DNA of 64,000 nt from Vibrio tubiashii (GCA_000775715.1 JRWQ01000010.1:62001-126000); one strand, 5' to 3'; positions 1 through 9,251 are shown, counted from the stretch's first letter. The notes: a model not told the origin generated them from the letters alone. A program made the numbers and translations.

Positions 1-2757
1 CCTAGTGACAGTGATGAACCGACAGTAAACGAGGTGACTCTAGCTTCCGAAGAACCTGTGCTTTCAATTGTTCTCTACGGCACAGTGCCTGAACGCACCA
101 TTGTTCATATTGCTCGCCAGCTACGTGACAAGCTTGAGAGTTATCGCCAAGTACTTGAGGTCGACATTGCGGGTGATCGCGAGGATATTGTTGAGATCAT
201 TGTTGATCCGTTACTGATGGAAAGCTACGGGCTCGATCAAGGCGATATCTATAACTTGATTGCCCTCAATAACAAGGTGGTTGCAGCGGGTTTTGTTGAT
301 ACTGGCTATGGGCGTTTTTCTGTCAAAGTCCCTTCAGTGTTTGATTCATTAAAGGATGTTCTTGAGCTACCAGTGAAAGTTGAAGGCAAGCAAGTCATTA
401 CCTTTGGTGATGTGGCGACGGTGCGCAGAGCGTTTCGTGACCCTGAAAGCTACGCTCGACTTGATGGTAAATCCGCCGTGGTACTCGATGTTAAAAAGCG
501 TGCGGGTGAGAACATTATTGAAACTGTTGCTTTGGTTAAAGAGGTGTTAGCCCAAGCGCAGGGTCGTGATGATTGGCCGAATAACTTGTTGGTGAAATAC
601 ACCTGGGATCAATCCAAAGACGTTAAGATGATGCTTAACGATCTGCAGAACAATATCTTGTCTGCGATTATTTTGGTGGTGATTGTCATCATCGCTATTC
701 TTGGGGTAAGAACCGCCTTGCTGGTGGGGATTTCGATCCCGGGATCATTCCTGACGGGACTTCTTGTGCTGTCAGTCTTTGGTTTGACCGTGAACATTAT
801 CGTGCTGTTTTCGATGATTATGGCGGTGGGTATGCTGGTTGATGGTGCCATTGTCGTGACCGAGTTTGCCGACCGAAGAATGCAAGAGGGCACACCAAGG
901 CGCGAAGCATATCGTGATGCGGCGAAACGTATGGCTTGGCCGATCACAGCGTCAACTGCGACGACATTAGCCGCATTTGCTCCTCTACTGTTCTGGCCTG
1001 ATGTTACCGGTGAGTTTATGAGGTACTTACCTTTAACGTTGATCGCGACGTTAACCGCCTCGTTAGCTATGGCTTTATTGCTTGTACCAGTACTGGGCAG
1101 TTTGATTGGTCGACCTCAACACGTCACTAAGTCGCAACGCGAGAAAATGGTTGCGCTGCACGATGGTGACTTTTCCAAGGCTACAGGCATTACTAAGCTC
1201 TATTACCATACTCTCGACATCGCAATTCGCCATCCATTAAAGATCCTATTGAGTGCAATACTGTTGGCAATTGGTGTTGGTTTTACTTACGCCAAAGCAG
1301 GGTTAGGTGCTGAATTTTTCCCTGAGGTTGATCCACCATTTTTTACTGTGAAAGTGCGCTCTTATGGTGATCTTTCGCTCGATGAGAAAGATGTGATCAT
1401 GACTGACATTGAATCCGTCATGCTTGGTCATAAAGAGTTCGAAAGTGTGTATACCAAGACGGGCGGTGATGATGAGATAGGCCAAATCCAAATTACCCCT
1501 TTGGACTGGCAATACCGTAGAAAAGTAAAAGACATTATTGAAGAGCTTAAGCTGCAGACGGATCAATATGCCGGAGTTGAGATAGAGTACAAGTTCCCCG
1601 ATGCAGGTCCCCCTGTCGCTCATGACTTAGTGATCGAAATGTCAGCGCGTGTGCCTAGCGAGTTAGATGGTGCGGCTAAGATGGTGAGGCAGTGGGCAGA
1701 TAACTACCCGGCGTTTACTAACCTTAGTGACTCCTCAAGCAAAGATGGGATTGACTGGCAGATTGATATTCGCCGTGATGATGCCTCAAGGTTTGCTGCC
1801 GATGCGACTCTGGTGGGTAATACTGTTCAGTTTGTGACTAACGGGCTTAAGATTGGTGATTATCTTCCTGATGATTCTACGGAAGAGGTGGATATCCTTG
1901 TTCGTTATCCAGAAGAGAAACGTGATATCGGCAGGTTTGATCAACTGCGGGTTAAAACGCCTGCGGGTCTTGTCCCCATTACCAATTTTGCCAATATTGT
2001 CCCTGAGCACAAGCAAGATACCATTCGTCGTATTGACGGACATCGCGTGATCAACATTATGGCAGACATGAAAGAGGGCTATAACCTCGCGTTGGAGTTG
2101 CCTAAGATCAGTGAGGCGGTTTCACAGCTGAACTTGCCACCGAGTGTCGAGTTTAGAATTCGAGGTCAGAACGAAGAGCAGGAAAATTCGTCGGCATTTT
2201 TGCAGAATGCTTTCTTGGTCGCTTTAGTGGTGATGGCGCTAATTCTAATCACTCAGTTCAATAGCTTCTATCAAGCCTTCTTGATCTTAAGTGCGGTACT
2301 GTTCTCAACCGTTGGAGTGTTTGTTGGCTTGCTAGTGTTTCAGAAGCCATTTGGCATCATCATGTCGGGGATCGGTGTGATCGCTTTGGCGGGGATTGTG
2401 GTCAACAACAATATTGTGTTGATTGACACTTACAATCAATTGTTGCGAAGAGGGCTTGATAAACGTGAAGCGATTCTACGTACTGGTGTACAACGTTTAA
2501 GACCCGTTATGCTGACTACGGTAACCACCATTTTAGGTTTGCTGCCGATGGTGCTAGAAATGAACGTCGATCTGATCAATCAGAAGATCGAGTTTGGTGC
2601 ACCAAGTACCCAGTGGTGGTCACAGTTGGCGACTGCCGTTGCTGGTGGATTGGCATTTGCGACTGTGTTGACACTAGTCCTGACCCCATGTCTTCTGATG
2701 CTCGGAAGAGTACACAAAGTCGAAGAAGAGGCCAATCAGGTGATTGAAGCTGAATAG
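1..2757 (+). CDS. RND-family efflux transporter, inner-membrane pump subunit (5'-truncated by window edge)
   Basis: The reading frame is open from base 1, so the gene begins before the window; 918 residues are visible against about 1030 for a full AcrB-type pump. Such pumps use the proton gradient to expel drugs or metabolites through a periplasmic adaptor and an outer-membrane channel. The visible part holds the end of the first periplasmic porter domain, membrane segments with the TM4 signature GMLVDGAIVVTEF including its acidic residue, a second large periplasmic domain, and the second membrane bundle with GIVVNNNIVLID. The stop is followed by a strong hairpin terminator. The adaptor gene is presumably upstream, outside the window. 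The substrate cannot be told from sequence. It is certainly an RND pump, but I give no subfamily name. Confidence 0.93.
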   Translation, partial: PSDSDEPTVNEVTLASEEPVLSIVLYGTVPERTIVHIARQLRDKLESYRQVLEVDIAGDREDIVEIIVDPLLMESYGLDQGDIYNLIALNNKVVAAGFVDTGYGRFSVKVPSVFDSLKDVLELPVKVEGKQVITFGDVATVRRAFRDPESYARLDGKSAVVLDVKKRAGENIIETVALVKEVLAQAQGRDDWPNNLLVKYTWDQSKDVKMMLNDLQNNILSAIILVVIVIIAILGVRTALLVGISIPGSFLTGLLVLSVFGLTVNIIVLFSMIMAVGMLVDGAIVVTEFADRRMQEGTPRREAYRDAAKRMAWPITASTATTLAAFAPLLFWPDVTGEFMRYLPLTLIATLTASLAMALLLVPVLGSLIGRPQHVTKSQREKMVALHDGDFSKATGITKLYYHTLDIAIRHPLKILLSAILLAIGVGFTYAKAGLGAEFFPEVDPPFFTVKVRSYGDLSLDEKDVIMTDIESVMLGHKEFESVYTKTGGDDEIGQIQITPLDWQYRRKVKDIIEELKLQTDQYAGVEIEYKFPDAGPPVAHDLVIEMSARVPSELDGAAKMVRQWADNYPAFTNLSDSSSKDGIDWQIDIRRDDASRFAADATLVGNTVQFVTNGLKIGDYLPDDSTEEVDILVRYPEEKRDIGRFDQLRVKTPAGLVPITNFANIVPEHKQDTIRRIDGHRVINIMADMKEGYNLALELPKISEAVSQLNLPPSVEFRIRGQNEEQENSSAFLQNAFLVALVVMALILITQFNSFYQAFLILSAVLFSTVGVFVGLLVFQKPFGIIMSGIGVIALAGIVVNNNIVLIDTYNQLLRRGLDKREAILRTGVQRLRPVMLTTVTTILGLLPMVLEMNVDLINQKIEFGAPSTQWWSQLATAVAGGLAFATVLTLVLTPCLLMLGRVHKVEEEANQVIEAE

Positions 2758-2774
2758 CACTTTGGCTTGATGTA

Positions 2775-2803
2775 AGAAGACCCGCCTTGGCGGGTCTTCT
2801 TTT
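2775..2803 (+). terminator. Intrinsic terminator after the RND pump gene
   Basis: A perfect 12-bp stem (2775-2786 with 2789-2800) with a very short loop is followed by four or five T. It lies between convergent genes and touches the stop codon of the M23 peptidase gene on the other strand, so it may also stop transcription from that side, though the reverse T tract is weaker. Confidence 0.85.
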
Positions 2804-4088
2804 ATGGCGTAGCGAGTAACTGACCGTAGCGCTCTAGCTTTTCTAATCTTAACTTAGCGTTGGCGATATACGTGATCTTCGCTTTTCCTGTCAGAGATTT
2901 AGACTGTGGTAGCTTTACGGTACGAGGATTTTTATGTACCCCATGGACTAAGAATTCATAGTGCAAGTGAGGGCCTGTGACTCGACCTGTGCCCCCTAAT
3001 GTACCTATGGTCTGTCCCTGTTTTACACGCTGTCCGGTTTTCACTTTGCGTCTCTGTAGGTGAAGATACTTGGTGATGTAAGTATTGCTGTGCTTAATAA
3101 ACACATAGTTACCGTTGAACTGGTTGTAGCTCGACTTCATCACCGTCCCGTCACCGGCAGCCCATATTGGGGTACCCACGGGCGCTGCGTAGTCAGTGCC
3201 ACGGTGAGCGCGAACTTTGCCGGTTACTGGGTGGCGTCGGCTTGGGTTGAAGTTTGAACTTACGCGACGAAAATCAAGTGGTGAGCGTAGGAAGGCTTTT
3301 TTCATCGCTCGACCATTTTCATCGTAGTAGTTACCCGTTTTGTCGTCGATAATGGCTTTAAAGGTGTCACCTTGGTTTTCAAAAATAGCCGCGATGATCT
3401 TTCCTCGACCAGCGACCTCGCCTTCTACGACTTTCTCTTGATAAAGAATCTTAAACTTGTCACCACTACGAATATCTAACGCAAAGTCGATATCCCAGCC
3501 AAAGATGCCGGCCAGCTCCATAATTTGGTTCGCAGTTAAACCAGCATTGACTCCAGCATTCCAAAAATTAGAGGTGATGTCCGCTTCGGCATAGTTGTAT
3601 TGGTAGTGGATCTCTTTCTTATCAAGCTCAGAGGTATAGCCGTCATCTGATTTAGTGATCAGGAAGGTTTCGAATGGGTTGATGACTCTTTTGAGCTGAA
3701 TCAGTTGGTTGTTTGAGTCAAAGCCAAGCTCGAAAGAGTCGCCGGGTCTGACTCTGGTTAGTTGCTTTTCTATCTCTTTGTTGCTCGAAGTGAGTTGGTA
3801 TAGTAACCGAGACGAAAGCCCAGCGCGTTGGAACAGTAGCGCCATGCTATCGCCCGAACCAACAGTGTGTTTTTCCCATCTAAGTACGGCATGTCGGGCG
3901 GGGGACTCTTGCAAGGCTAGCTGCTCGATATCAATCGCTAAAGGGTAGGCTTTACCTACTTGATAGATAGTCTCTTCTTGGCGAAGATCGTTGGGCGCAG
4001 GTAAAAACAATACAATGACGATTAATGCGCTAAATAGGGTGATAAGGGCTCGGTGAATCCATGGTAAGCGAGCGAAAAGAGACAACAT
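2802..4088 (-). CDS. Peptidoglycan DD-endopeptidase, M23 (LytM) family, ShyC-like
   Basis: This 428-residue protein is a zinc metallopeptidase that cuts peptide cross-links in the cell wall so that the sacculus can grow. A single N-terminal membrane segment (about residues 13-31) anchors it with the rest in the periplasm. An OapA/LysM-like region follows at about 70-125. The M23 domain is at about 270-390, with zinc ligands H295 and D299 in AHRGTD and the HLH motif at 374-376, so the active site looks complete. It is divergent from tyrS. I recall that the V. cholerae gene at this locus (VC0630) is one of the Shy endopeptidases, ShyC, but I give no symbol because that rests on memory of synteny. 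E. coli MepM is the same general type. Confidence 0.88.
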   Translation of the reverse strand: MLSLFARLPWIHRALITLFSALIVIVLFLPAPNDLRQEETIYQVGKAYPLAIDIEQLALQESPARHAVLRWEKHTVGSGDSMALLFQRAGLSSRLLYQLTSSNKEIEKQLTRVRPGDSFELGFDSNNQLIQLKRVINPFETFLITKSDDGYTSELDKKEIHYQYNYAEADITSNFWNAGVNAGLTANQIMELAGIFGWDIDFALDIRSGDKFKILYQEKVVEGEVAGRGKIIAAIFENQGDTFKAIIDDKTGNYYDENGRAMKKAFLRSPLDFRRVSSNFNPSRRHPVTGKVRAHRGTDYAAPVGTPIWAAGDGTVMKSSYNQFNGNYVFIKHSNTYITKYLHLQRRKVKTGQRVKQGQTIGTLGGTGRVTGPHLHYEFLVHGVHKNPRTVKLPQSKSLTGKAKITYIANAKLRLEKLERYGQLLATP

Positions 4089-4217
4089 CTTATGTCCGTT
4101 CTAAAAAAATCATTAAAAAAGCTTAGCTGTTTAGTCTAACTGGTTTCAAAAAGCATCGCTATTCAAGTAAGATGACCAACTAACAAATTTTTGCCAAATC
4201 TGTGGGAGTGAACAAGA

Positions 4218-5405
4218 ATGGCGAGCATTGAAGCTGCACTAGCCGAGATTAAGCGCGGTGTTGAAGAACTGATTCCAGAAGAAGAACTGATTGCTAAGTT
4301 GAAAGAGGGGCGTCCTCTTCGAATTAAATTAGGTGCCGATCCTACTGCGCCGGATATCCACCTTGGCCACACAGTGATTTTCAACAAGCTTCGTGCTTTT
4401 CAGGAACTAGGTCACGACGTGACTTTCCTAATCGGTGATTTTACCGCAATGGTTGGTGATCCAACAGGTAAGAATAACACTCGCCCTCCGTTAAGCCGTG
4501 AAGACGTATTGCGTAACGCTGAAACGTATAAAGAGCAGGTATTTAAAATCCTTGATCCAGCGAAGACCAAAATTCAGTTCAACTCTGAATGGCTGTCTGA
4601 GCTTGGTGCGGAAGGAATGATCCGTCTTGCTGCCAATCAAACAGTGGCACGTATGCTTGAGCGTGATGACTTTAAGAAGCGTTATGCGGGTGGTCAGCCG
4701 ATTGCCATTCATGAATTTATGTACCCACTATTACAAGGGTATGATTCAGTCGCAATGGAAACTGACGTAGAGCTTGGTGGTACTGACCAGAAGTTCAACC
4801 TACTAATGGGTCGTGAACTACAGAAGTCGAACGGTCAGAAGCCTCAGGTTGTACTAATGATGCCGCTTCTTGTTGGTCTTGACGGCGAGAAGAAGATGTC
4901 TAAGTCAGCGAACAACTACATTGGTATCAGTGAAGCACCAAGCGAAATGTTCGGTAAGATCATGTCGATCTCTGATGACCTAATGTGGAACTACTACGAT
5001 TTGCTATCTTTCCGTCCGCTTGAAGAAGTGGCGAAGCTCAAAGCGGATGTAGAGGCGGGTCAAAACCCACGTGATGTGAAAGTGGCTTTGGCAAAAGAGA
5101 TTATTGCGCGTTTCCACTCACAAGCTGATGCTGATGCGGCAGAGCAGGAGTTCGTTAACCGTTTTGCTAAGAATCAGATTCCTGATGAAATGCCAGAATT
5201 TGAATTTGCTGCAGGTCTACCGGTAAGCAACCTTCTAAAAGAAGCGGGCCTATGTGCGTCTACTTCTGAAGCTATGCGCATGGTTAAGCAAGGCGCCGCT
5301 AAGATTGATGGTGAGAAAGTGGCAGACTCTAAGTTTGCTCCTGAAGCAGGCACTTACGTGTTCCAAGTTGGTAAGCGTAAATTCGCGCGTATCACGATTA
5401 AGTAA
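4218..5405 (+). CDS. tyrS: Tyrosyl-tRNA synthetase
   Basis: The 395-residue class I synthetase charges tRNA-Tyr with tyrosine in the cytoplasm. The HIGH-type motif is HLGH (residues 48-51) and the second signature is KMSKS (226-230). The C-terminal 70 residues look like an S4 RNA-binding domain. The length matches the shorter TyrRS type common in Vibrio, not the 424-residue E. coli enzyme. The ATG at 4218 follows GGGAGTG at a normal distance. The gene is divergent from the M23 peptidase across a 129-bp gap and is followed by its own terminator, so it is probably monocistronic. I saw no T-box or other leader structure. Confidence 0.97.
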   Translation: MASIEAALAEIKRGVEELIPEEELIAKLKEGRPLRIKLGADPTAPDIHLGHTVIFNKLRAFQELGHDVTFLIGDFTAMVGDPTGKNNTRPPLSREDVLRNAETYKEQVFKILDPAKTKIQFNSEWLSELGAEGMIRLAANQTVARMLERDDFKKRYAGGQPIAIHEFMYPLLQGYDSVAMETDVELGGTDQKFNLLMGRELQKSNGQKPQVVLMMPLLVGLDGEKKMSKSANNYIGISEAPSEMFGKIMSISDDLMWNYYDLLSFRPLEEVAKLKADVEAGQNPRDVKVALAKEIIARFHSQADADAAEQEFVNRFAKNQIPDEMPEFEFAAGLPVSNLLKEAGLCASTSEAMRMVKQGAAKIDGEKVADSKFAPEAGTYVFQVGKRKFARITIK

Positions 5406-5427
5406 TCGCTGAGCGTTACAAATACCA

Positions 5428-5459
5428 TTTAAAAAGCGTCTTTTTAGGCGCTTTTTTGT
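5428..5459 (+). terminator. Intrinsic terminator after tyrS
   Basis: AAAAAGCGTC and GGCGCTTTTTT enclose a short loop and end in a run of six T, just after the tyrS stop codon. Confidence 0.8.
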
Positions 5460-5597
5460 TGCCTACAATCTCATGGTCAACAATCCGCTCACAAGGTCGA
5501 CAAATCCCCTTCATTTGCTAAAAAATCGGCTGATCTCTCTAGTGACTTTTGTTATCATCCTCGCGCTGCCAATCTGGCAGTTTATTCGGAGACTTTT

Positions 5598-5642
5598 ATG
5601 AACAATATCGACCATCCTCCTAGTATCAAAGGGGAAAAATAA
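5598..5642 (+). CDS. Candidate leader peptide (14 codons) in the mgtE-like leader
   Basis: A well-placed Shine-Dalgarno sequence, GGAG at 5588-5591, sits 6 bases before an ATG that opens a 14-codon ORF encoding MNNIDHPPSIKGEK. It contains a Pro-Pro pair, which can slow ribosomes. Its last four codons and stop overlap the 5' arm of a long-range stem (5628-5639). A ribosome reading to the end would therefore mask that arm. This is the usual layout of an attenuating leader ORF. Nothing else proves that it is translated. Confidence 0.5.
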   Translation: MNNIDHPPSIKGEK

Positions 5643-5849
5643 CTCGCTTCGGTATTGTCGTCTCACGCCTCTACCTTTGCGGTAGGAGGTGACTCATCTC
5701 TTTGTCAACCCTCACGTTTTTCTCCTTTAATTTCTAGAATCTAATACAACGACTCTGACCATCAGCGCATGGACAAATATGTCTGTTTGTCACAATCAGT
5801 CAGTGTTGTATTTGATGGTCGTTACCTATTGCCAATCGGGAGATTCGCC
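5598..5849 (+). promoter_or_regulatory. Structured 5' leader of the mgtE-like gene (candidate cis-acting RNA)
   Basis: Two structural blocks lie between tyrS and the MgtE-like gene. Block 1: AAAGGGGAAAAA (5628-5639) pairs over 12 bp, with one G-U, with TTTTTCTCCTTT (5717-5728). Inside it a hairpin (about 5666-5675 with 5681-5691, one bulge) hides AGGAGGTGA, a near-perfect Shine-Dalgarno sequence at 5684-5692. Block 2: GACCATCA (5757-5764) pairs perfectly with TGATGGTC (5813-5820), with an inner hairpin GACAAA/TTTGTC (5772-5777 with 5786-5791); it ends 18 bases before the gene's Shine-Dalgarno sequence. A role in sensing Mg2+ is inferred only from the downstream gene. Block 1 has a superficial likeness to the yybP-ykoY Mn2+ riboswitch (AAAGGGGA, GTCGTC, closing CCTTT) but lacks its GGGGAGTAG core, so I do not call it that. 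Confidence 0.55.
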
Positions 5850-6695
5850 ATGACGGTAATGAGCAATACTTACATTGAAAACACCCCGCACTTTTCTCAA
5901 GAAGAGATTGGTGCTGCTCGCAATGCATTTTTGCAGTACGAGCAAACCCAGCAAGTTCACTTACTCACTGTGATGCCTGTAGAAGAGGCGGTTGCCATCT
6001 TGCAACACTGTTCGGTGGGCTATGTACAGCAATTAATTGCGGCATTGGAGCTTGAAGGAAATGAAAAACTAGCGCGTCATTATGCGCATCAATTGGGCTT
6101 TATTCATTCTGAAGTAGAACCGTCTAGTGGCTACTTAGATACCTCGGTTGTTGAGCATGTCAAACAGCGTATTGGCTGGATTATCGCCCTTGCGTTACTA
6201 GGGATAGTCTCAGGTCTTATTATCGCCCAATACGAAGATACACTGAGCCAGCTAGTATTACTGGCGGTTTACATGCCAGTCATTGCGGCGGCAGGTGGCA
6301 ACACCGGAACCCAAGCGGCGACTTTGGTGATACGCGCTTTAGCCACTGGAGAGCTGCGTAAGCGTCAATGGCTTGATGTGATGTGGAAAGAGAGCCGCGT
6401 TGCCATCTGTTTAGCTTTTGCGATTGCCTTGGTGATGATTGGACGCATTATGCTGTTTAGTGACGGAAGCAGTAGCGGAGGATTTGCCCTAAGCACAATC
6501 GCACTAGCGATTGCTGTTGCCCTGTTTATTCAGGTGACGATGTCGACAACCCTTGGTGGCGTGCTACCGATTTTAGCGCGTGCTTTTCAGCTCGACCCTG
6601 CGGTACTGGTGAGCCCGGTACTGGCCTCGATCGTTGATATTTCTGGTATGTGGATTTACTTTACTGTGGTCAACTACTTCTTAGGGATTGCCTGA
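5850..6695 (+). CDS. Short MgtE-type magnesium transporter
   Basis: MgtE channels carry Mg2+ (and sometimes Co2+) into the cell. I chose the ATG at 5850 (281 residues) because GGGAGA sits 6 bases before it; the frame could also open at 5769. Residues 15-95 resemble a reduced MgtE N domain. The rest is the membrane domain with about five helices and the family signature PVIAAAGGNTGTQA at residues 143-156. The CBS-pair gate of the usual 450-residue MgtE is absent, so Mg2+ gating must work differently or rely on expression control, which fits the structured leader upstream. The 3' end overlaps the convergent dacB gene by 22 bp. Transporter class is secure; the ion is inferred from family. Confidence 0.87.
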   Translation: MTVMSNTYIENTPHFSQEEIGAARNAFLQYEQTQQVHLLTVMPVEEAVAILQHCSVGYVQQLIAALELEGNEKLARHYAHQLGFIHSEVEPSSGYLDTSVVEHVKQRIGWIIALALLGIVSGLIIAQYEDTLSQLVLLAVYMPVIAAAGGNTGTQAATLVIRALATGELRKRQWLDVMWKESRVAICLAFAIALVMIGRIMLFSDGSSSGGFALSTIALAIAVALFIQVTMSTTLGGVLPILARAFQLDPAVLVSPVLASIVDISGMWIYFTVVNYFLGIA

Positions 6696-8101
6696 CTGAA
6701 CTTAACAATATCTTGGTAGAACAGGGTTTCAAATTTAGTAATTGGGGTGGTGACCGGCTTGGCATCACCCTTTACTTTAGGTGGATGGTAATCAGTGACA
6801 AATTGGACAAACAGCGCACTAGGTTGGCCCGATTTATCTAACCCATATCCGGCCATATTATAGCTGCCATAAACAGAGCCGCTTTTAGCAATTAGCTCAC
6901 CTTTGATTGGGTCTTTACGCATGCTGCGGCGATATTTTAGAGTGCCATTGGTGCCTGACTTTGGCATCAATGCAATCAGCCCTAGTTGATTATCGTGCTG
7001 CCAGATATAGCGCAACACTGCCGCCATATTCTTCGCGGTAAAGCGGTTGTTACGTGACAGACCAGAGCCGTCAGCCATTGGTGTATGTTCTATATCAATG
7101 CCAGTATGTGAAAACAGGATCTGCTTGATCGCTTTCGTGCCATTACCAAAGCTCCCTGCTTGAACAAAAAATTTGGCACCTAAGGTCTTAGTGAGGTTGT
7201 CGGCGATAAGGTTGTCCGACTTTCTAAGCATCCGTTTTAATAGCACAGGTAAAGGATCAGAATAGTGGCGAGCCACAACAGAGCCTTGCGCTGGAGCGCC
7301 AATTTTAATCGAACCATCGAGTTTAATATTCAGCTGTGAGAGTAGGGTATTGATCACTCGTTGGGTATACAGCGCTGGATCTTGAACGGCAAACTTGAGA
7401 GGCAGAGGCTTAGCACGCTTCTGCAGGCATCCTTGCAGTTGGTAGTGATTATCAGGCGATGACAGCAATTCTAAACTGCATTGGGTGCTCTCTTGCTCAA
7501 CCTTAGTGACGGATTGGGCATGAGAGGTGACATAGATAGGTTGATGCTTAGGTACATGAACACGTGTACGTCCATCCGCTTGAGTATAAATAGAGGCTTG
7601 CACGCAGTTGTGGTCCAAAGAGATGGCACTGGCCGGCGCGCTATAGCAGACACCAAGAATATCCCATGGCCAGCCTACAGCGCGGTCATAACCGGTAAAG
7701 GCGCTGTTATCTAACCACAGATCACCATGAATATGATGGGTTCCAGCATTTTTTAATCCGCTCAGCAGTTGTCTGAGGTTTTCTGTTGTTAGAGTGGGGT
7801 CGCCACTAAAGCGCAGCACAACATCTCGTTCTGTCTGCTCAATCTTGGTTTCATACTTAAACTCATCACCTAGCTCGAGTTTGGCTGCTAGCGCTGTGAC
7901 AATTTTAAGGGTACTTGCGGGGGGAAATAGCTGGTCTTGGTTGTCGGTCTTTTGATAGTCTGCTTGCCCTTGGAGCCCCTCAATAGTAAGAGCGGCACGG
8001 CTGCCTGATGGAAGTTCATTGAGCGGGCTATACGCCCAAGATGAACTGGTCACTAGAGATAATATCCAGATAAAGCTAGGAAGATAACGAACGCGTGGCA
8101 T
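6674..8101 (-). CDS. dacB: D-alanyl-D-alanine carboxypeptidase/endopeptidase, PBP4
   Basis: This 475-residue penicillin-binding protein trims the terminal D-Ala and cleaves cross-links of peptidoglycan in the periplasm. A signal peptide (residues 1-23, cleavage near SWA) is followed by the three active-site motifs of the family: STLK (63-66, nucleophile S63), SDN in RKSDNLIADN, and KSG in KSGSVYG in place of KTG. The length matches E. coli DacB (477). Its last codons overlap the end of the convergent MgtE-like gene by 22 bp with no terminator between them, so transcripts from the two sides should collide or form antisense. Confidence 0.95.
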   Translation of the reverse strand: MPRVRYLPSFIWILSLVTSSSWAYSPLNELPSGSRAALTIEGLQGQADYQKTDNQDQLFPPASTLKIVTALAAKLELGDEFKYETKIEQTERDVVLRFSGDPTLTTENLRQLLSGLKNAGTHHIHGDLWLDNSAFTGYDRAVGWPWDILGVCYSAPASAISLDHNCVQASIYTQADGRTRVHVPKHQPIYVTSHAQSVTKVEQESTQCSLELLSSPDNHYQLQGCLQKRAKPLPLKFAVQDPALYTQRVINTLLSQLNIKLDGSIKIGAPAQGSVVARHYSDPLPVLLKRMLRKSDNLIADNLTKTLGAKFFVQAGSFGNGTKAIKQILFSHTGIDIEHTPMADGSGLSRNNRFTAKNMAAVLRYIWQHDNQLGLIALMPKSGTNGTLKYRRSMRKDPIKGELIAKSGSVYGSYNMAGYGLDKSGQPSALFVQFVTDYHPPKVKGDAKPVTTPITKFETLFYQDIVKFSQAIPKK

Positions 8102-8144
8102 AAGGATTCTCTAGTGGAAGATAAGAGTGGTCAGTATAGCGGGT

Positions 8145-8174
8145 AAAAAAAACGCCTGCTAGAGAGCAGGCGTG
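8145..8174 (-). terminator. Intrinsic terminator of the porin gene
   Basis: Read on the minus strand, CGCCTGCT, a four-base loop and AGCAGGCG form a perfect 8-bp stem (8153-8160 with 8165-8172) followed by eight T. It lies 28 bases after the porin stop codon. Confidence 0.92.
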
Positions 8175-8201
8175 TTAGATTCATGACTTAATGTCAGGAA
8201 A

Positions 8202-9251
8202 TTAGAAGTCGTAACGTAGACCTAGCGCTAGTTCGTCTTCAGCGCCTCGTTTACCTACAGTACCTGTTTCAGCCTTATCGTTTTCATCAAGTAGGTTGAA
8301 ATTGTAAGAGATGTAAGTACGGAAGTTAGGCTTGAAGTAGTACGTCGCATCGATAGCGATGTTGTCAGCTGCATCGTACGTAGTACCTGAAGCTTTCTCT
8401 TCTAGCTTGTTGTATGTCGTAGTAAATGCAACTTTGTCCATTTTGTAAGCAGCTGCAAATTCGTAACCTGTCTTATCAGTTTTGCTTGAACCGTCTTTTT
8501 CTTCACCGTCAACGAATGTACCTGCGAAGTAGAAGTCGCTGATCTGGTAAGAAGCAGCAAGCATGTACTGGTTTTCAGATAGAGTTGTGTTTGAATCTTG
8601 ATCTGCGTAACCCGCACCTAGCTTAACGCCAGTGTCGCCAAGAGTATAAATTGCTGATAGAGAGTAGCCGTCGAAGCTGTTGTCAGTGTAACCGCCAGTC
8701 GTTGTATCATCGATACGGTCAGCGAAACGGTAACTTGCTTTAACACCTAGGTCAGCAAATTGGCCTTTGTAAGACAGCATGTTGTCAGTACGGTCTGCAA
8801 TCGCAACTTTGTAAGCTGCAGAGTTACCGTGGTAAGACATGATATCAGTGAAATCAGTGATTACGCCTAGCGCACCATCGTTTTTACCGTAAGTTACTTC
8901 ACCGAAGTTACCGCCGATACCTGCGTAAGTGTAACGATGATCGATATCGTTGCTGTTACCAACGTTGTCATTCGCGTTGTACTCTGCTTCGTAGAAACCA
9001 AGGCCGTATAGGCTGTCAGTGATTTGAGTTTTACCTAGGAAGTTTAGACGTACGCGAGTTTGGTCATCAGCTTTACCGTCTTTAACAGACATACGAGCTT
9101 CAGCACGACCGCCGATCTCTAGAGAGTTGCCGTTTGCGCTGTATACAGAAGTACCTTCGATACCACCAGCTTGAATACCGTCAGCCGATGCATTTGCACC
9201 AGTAGCGATTGCAGCAGCAGATACTGCTAGAGCGATCAGAGTTTTGTTCAT
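8202..9251 (-). CDS. ompU: Outer-membrane general porin, OmpU type
   Basis: The 349-residue protein starts with a classic signal peptide (MNKTLIALAVSAAAIATGANA) and ends in the aromatic C-terminal signature LALGLRYDF recognised by the BAM complex. In between it has alternating hydrophobic and polar strands typical of a 16-strand trimeric porin. It lies between dacB and greA, the position I recall for V. cholerae ompU, and this supports the symbol over other porin names. Codon use is strongly biased, as expected for a very abundant protein. OmpU is a ToxR-activated porin in V. cholerae; one sequence matching a ToxR repeat is present far upstream. It has its own strong terminator. Confidence 0.88.
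   Translation of the reverse strand: MNKTLIALAVSAAAIATGANASADGIQAGGIEGTSVYSANGNSLEIGGRAEARMSVKDGKADDQTRVRLNFLGKTQITDSLYGLGFYEAEYNANDNVGNSNDIDHRYTYAGIGGNFGEVTYGKNDGALGVITDFTDIMSYHGNSAAYKVAIADRTDNMLSYKGQFADLGVKASYRFADRIDDTTTGGYTDNSFDGYSLSAIYTLGDTGVKLGAGYADQDSNTTLSENQYMLAASYQISDFYFAGTFVDGEEKDGSSKTDKTGYEFAAAYKMDKVAFTTTYNKLEEKASGTTYDAADNIAIDATYYFKPNFRTYISYNFNLLDENDKAETGTVGKRGAEDELALGLRYDF

Noticed and set aside
5628-5728. Possible yybP-ykoY (Mn2+) riboswitch upstream of the mgtE-like gene
   Set aside because: AAAGGGGA, GTCGTC and a closing CCTTT are present, but the GGGGAGTAG core and the second conserved loop are not; the likeness is too weak for a call.
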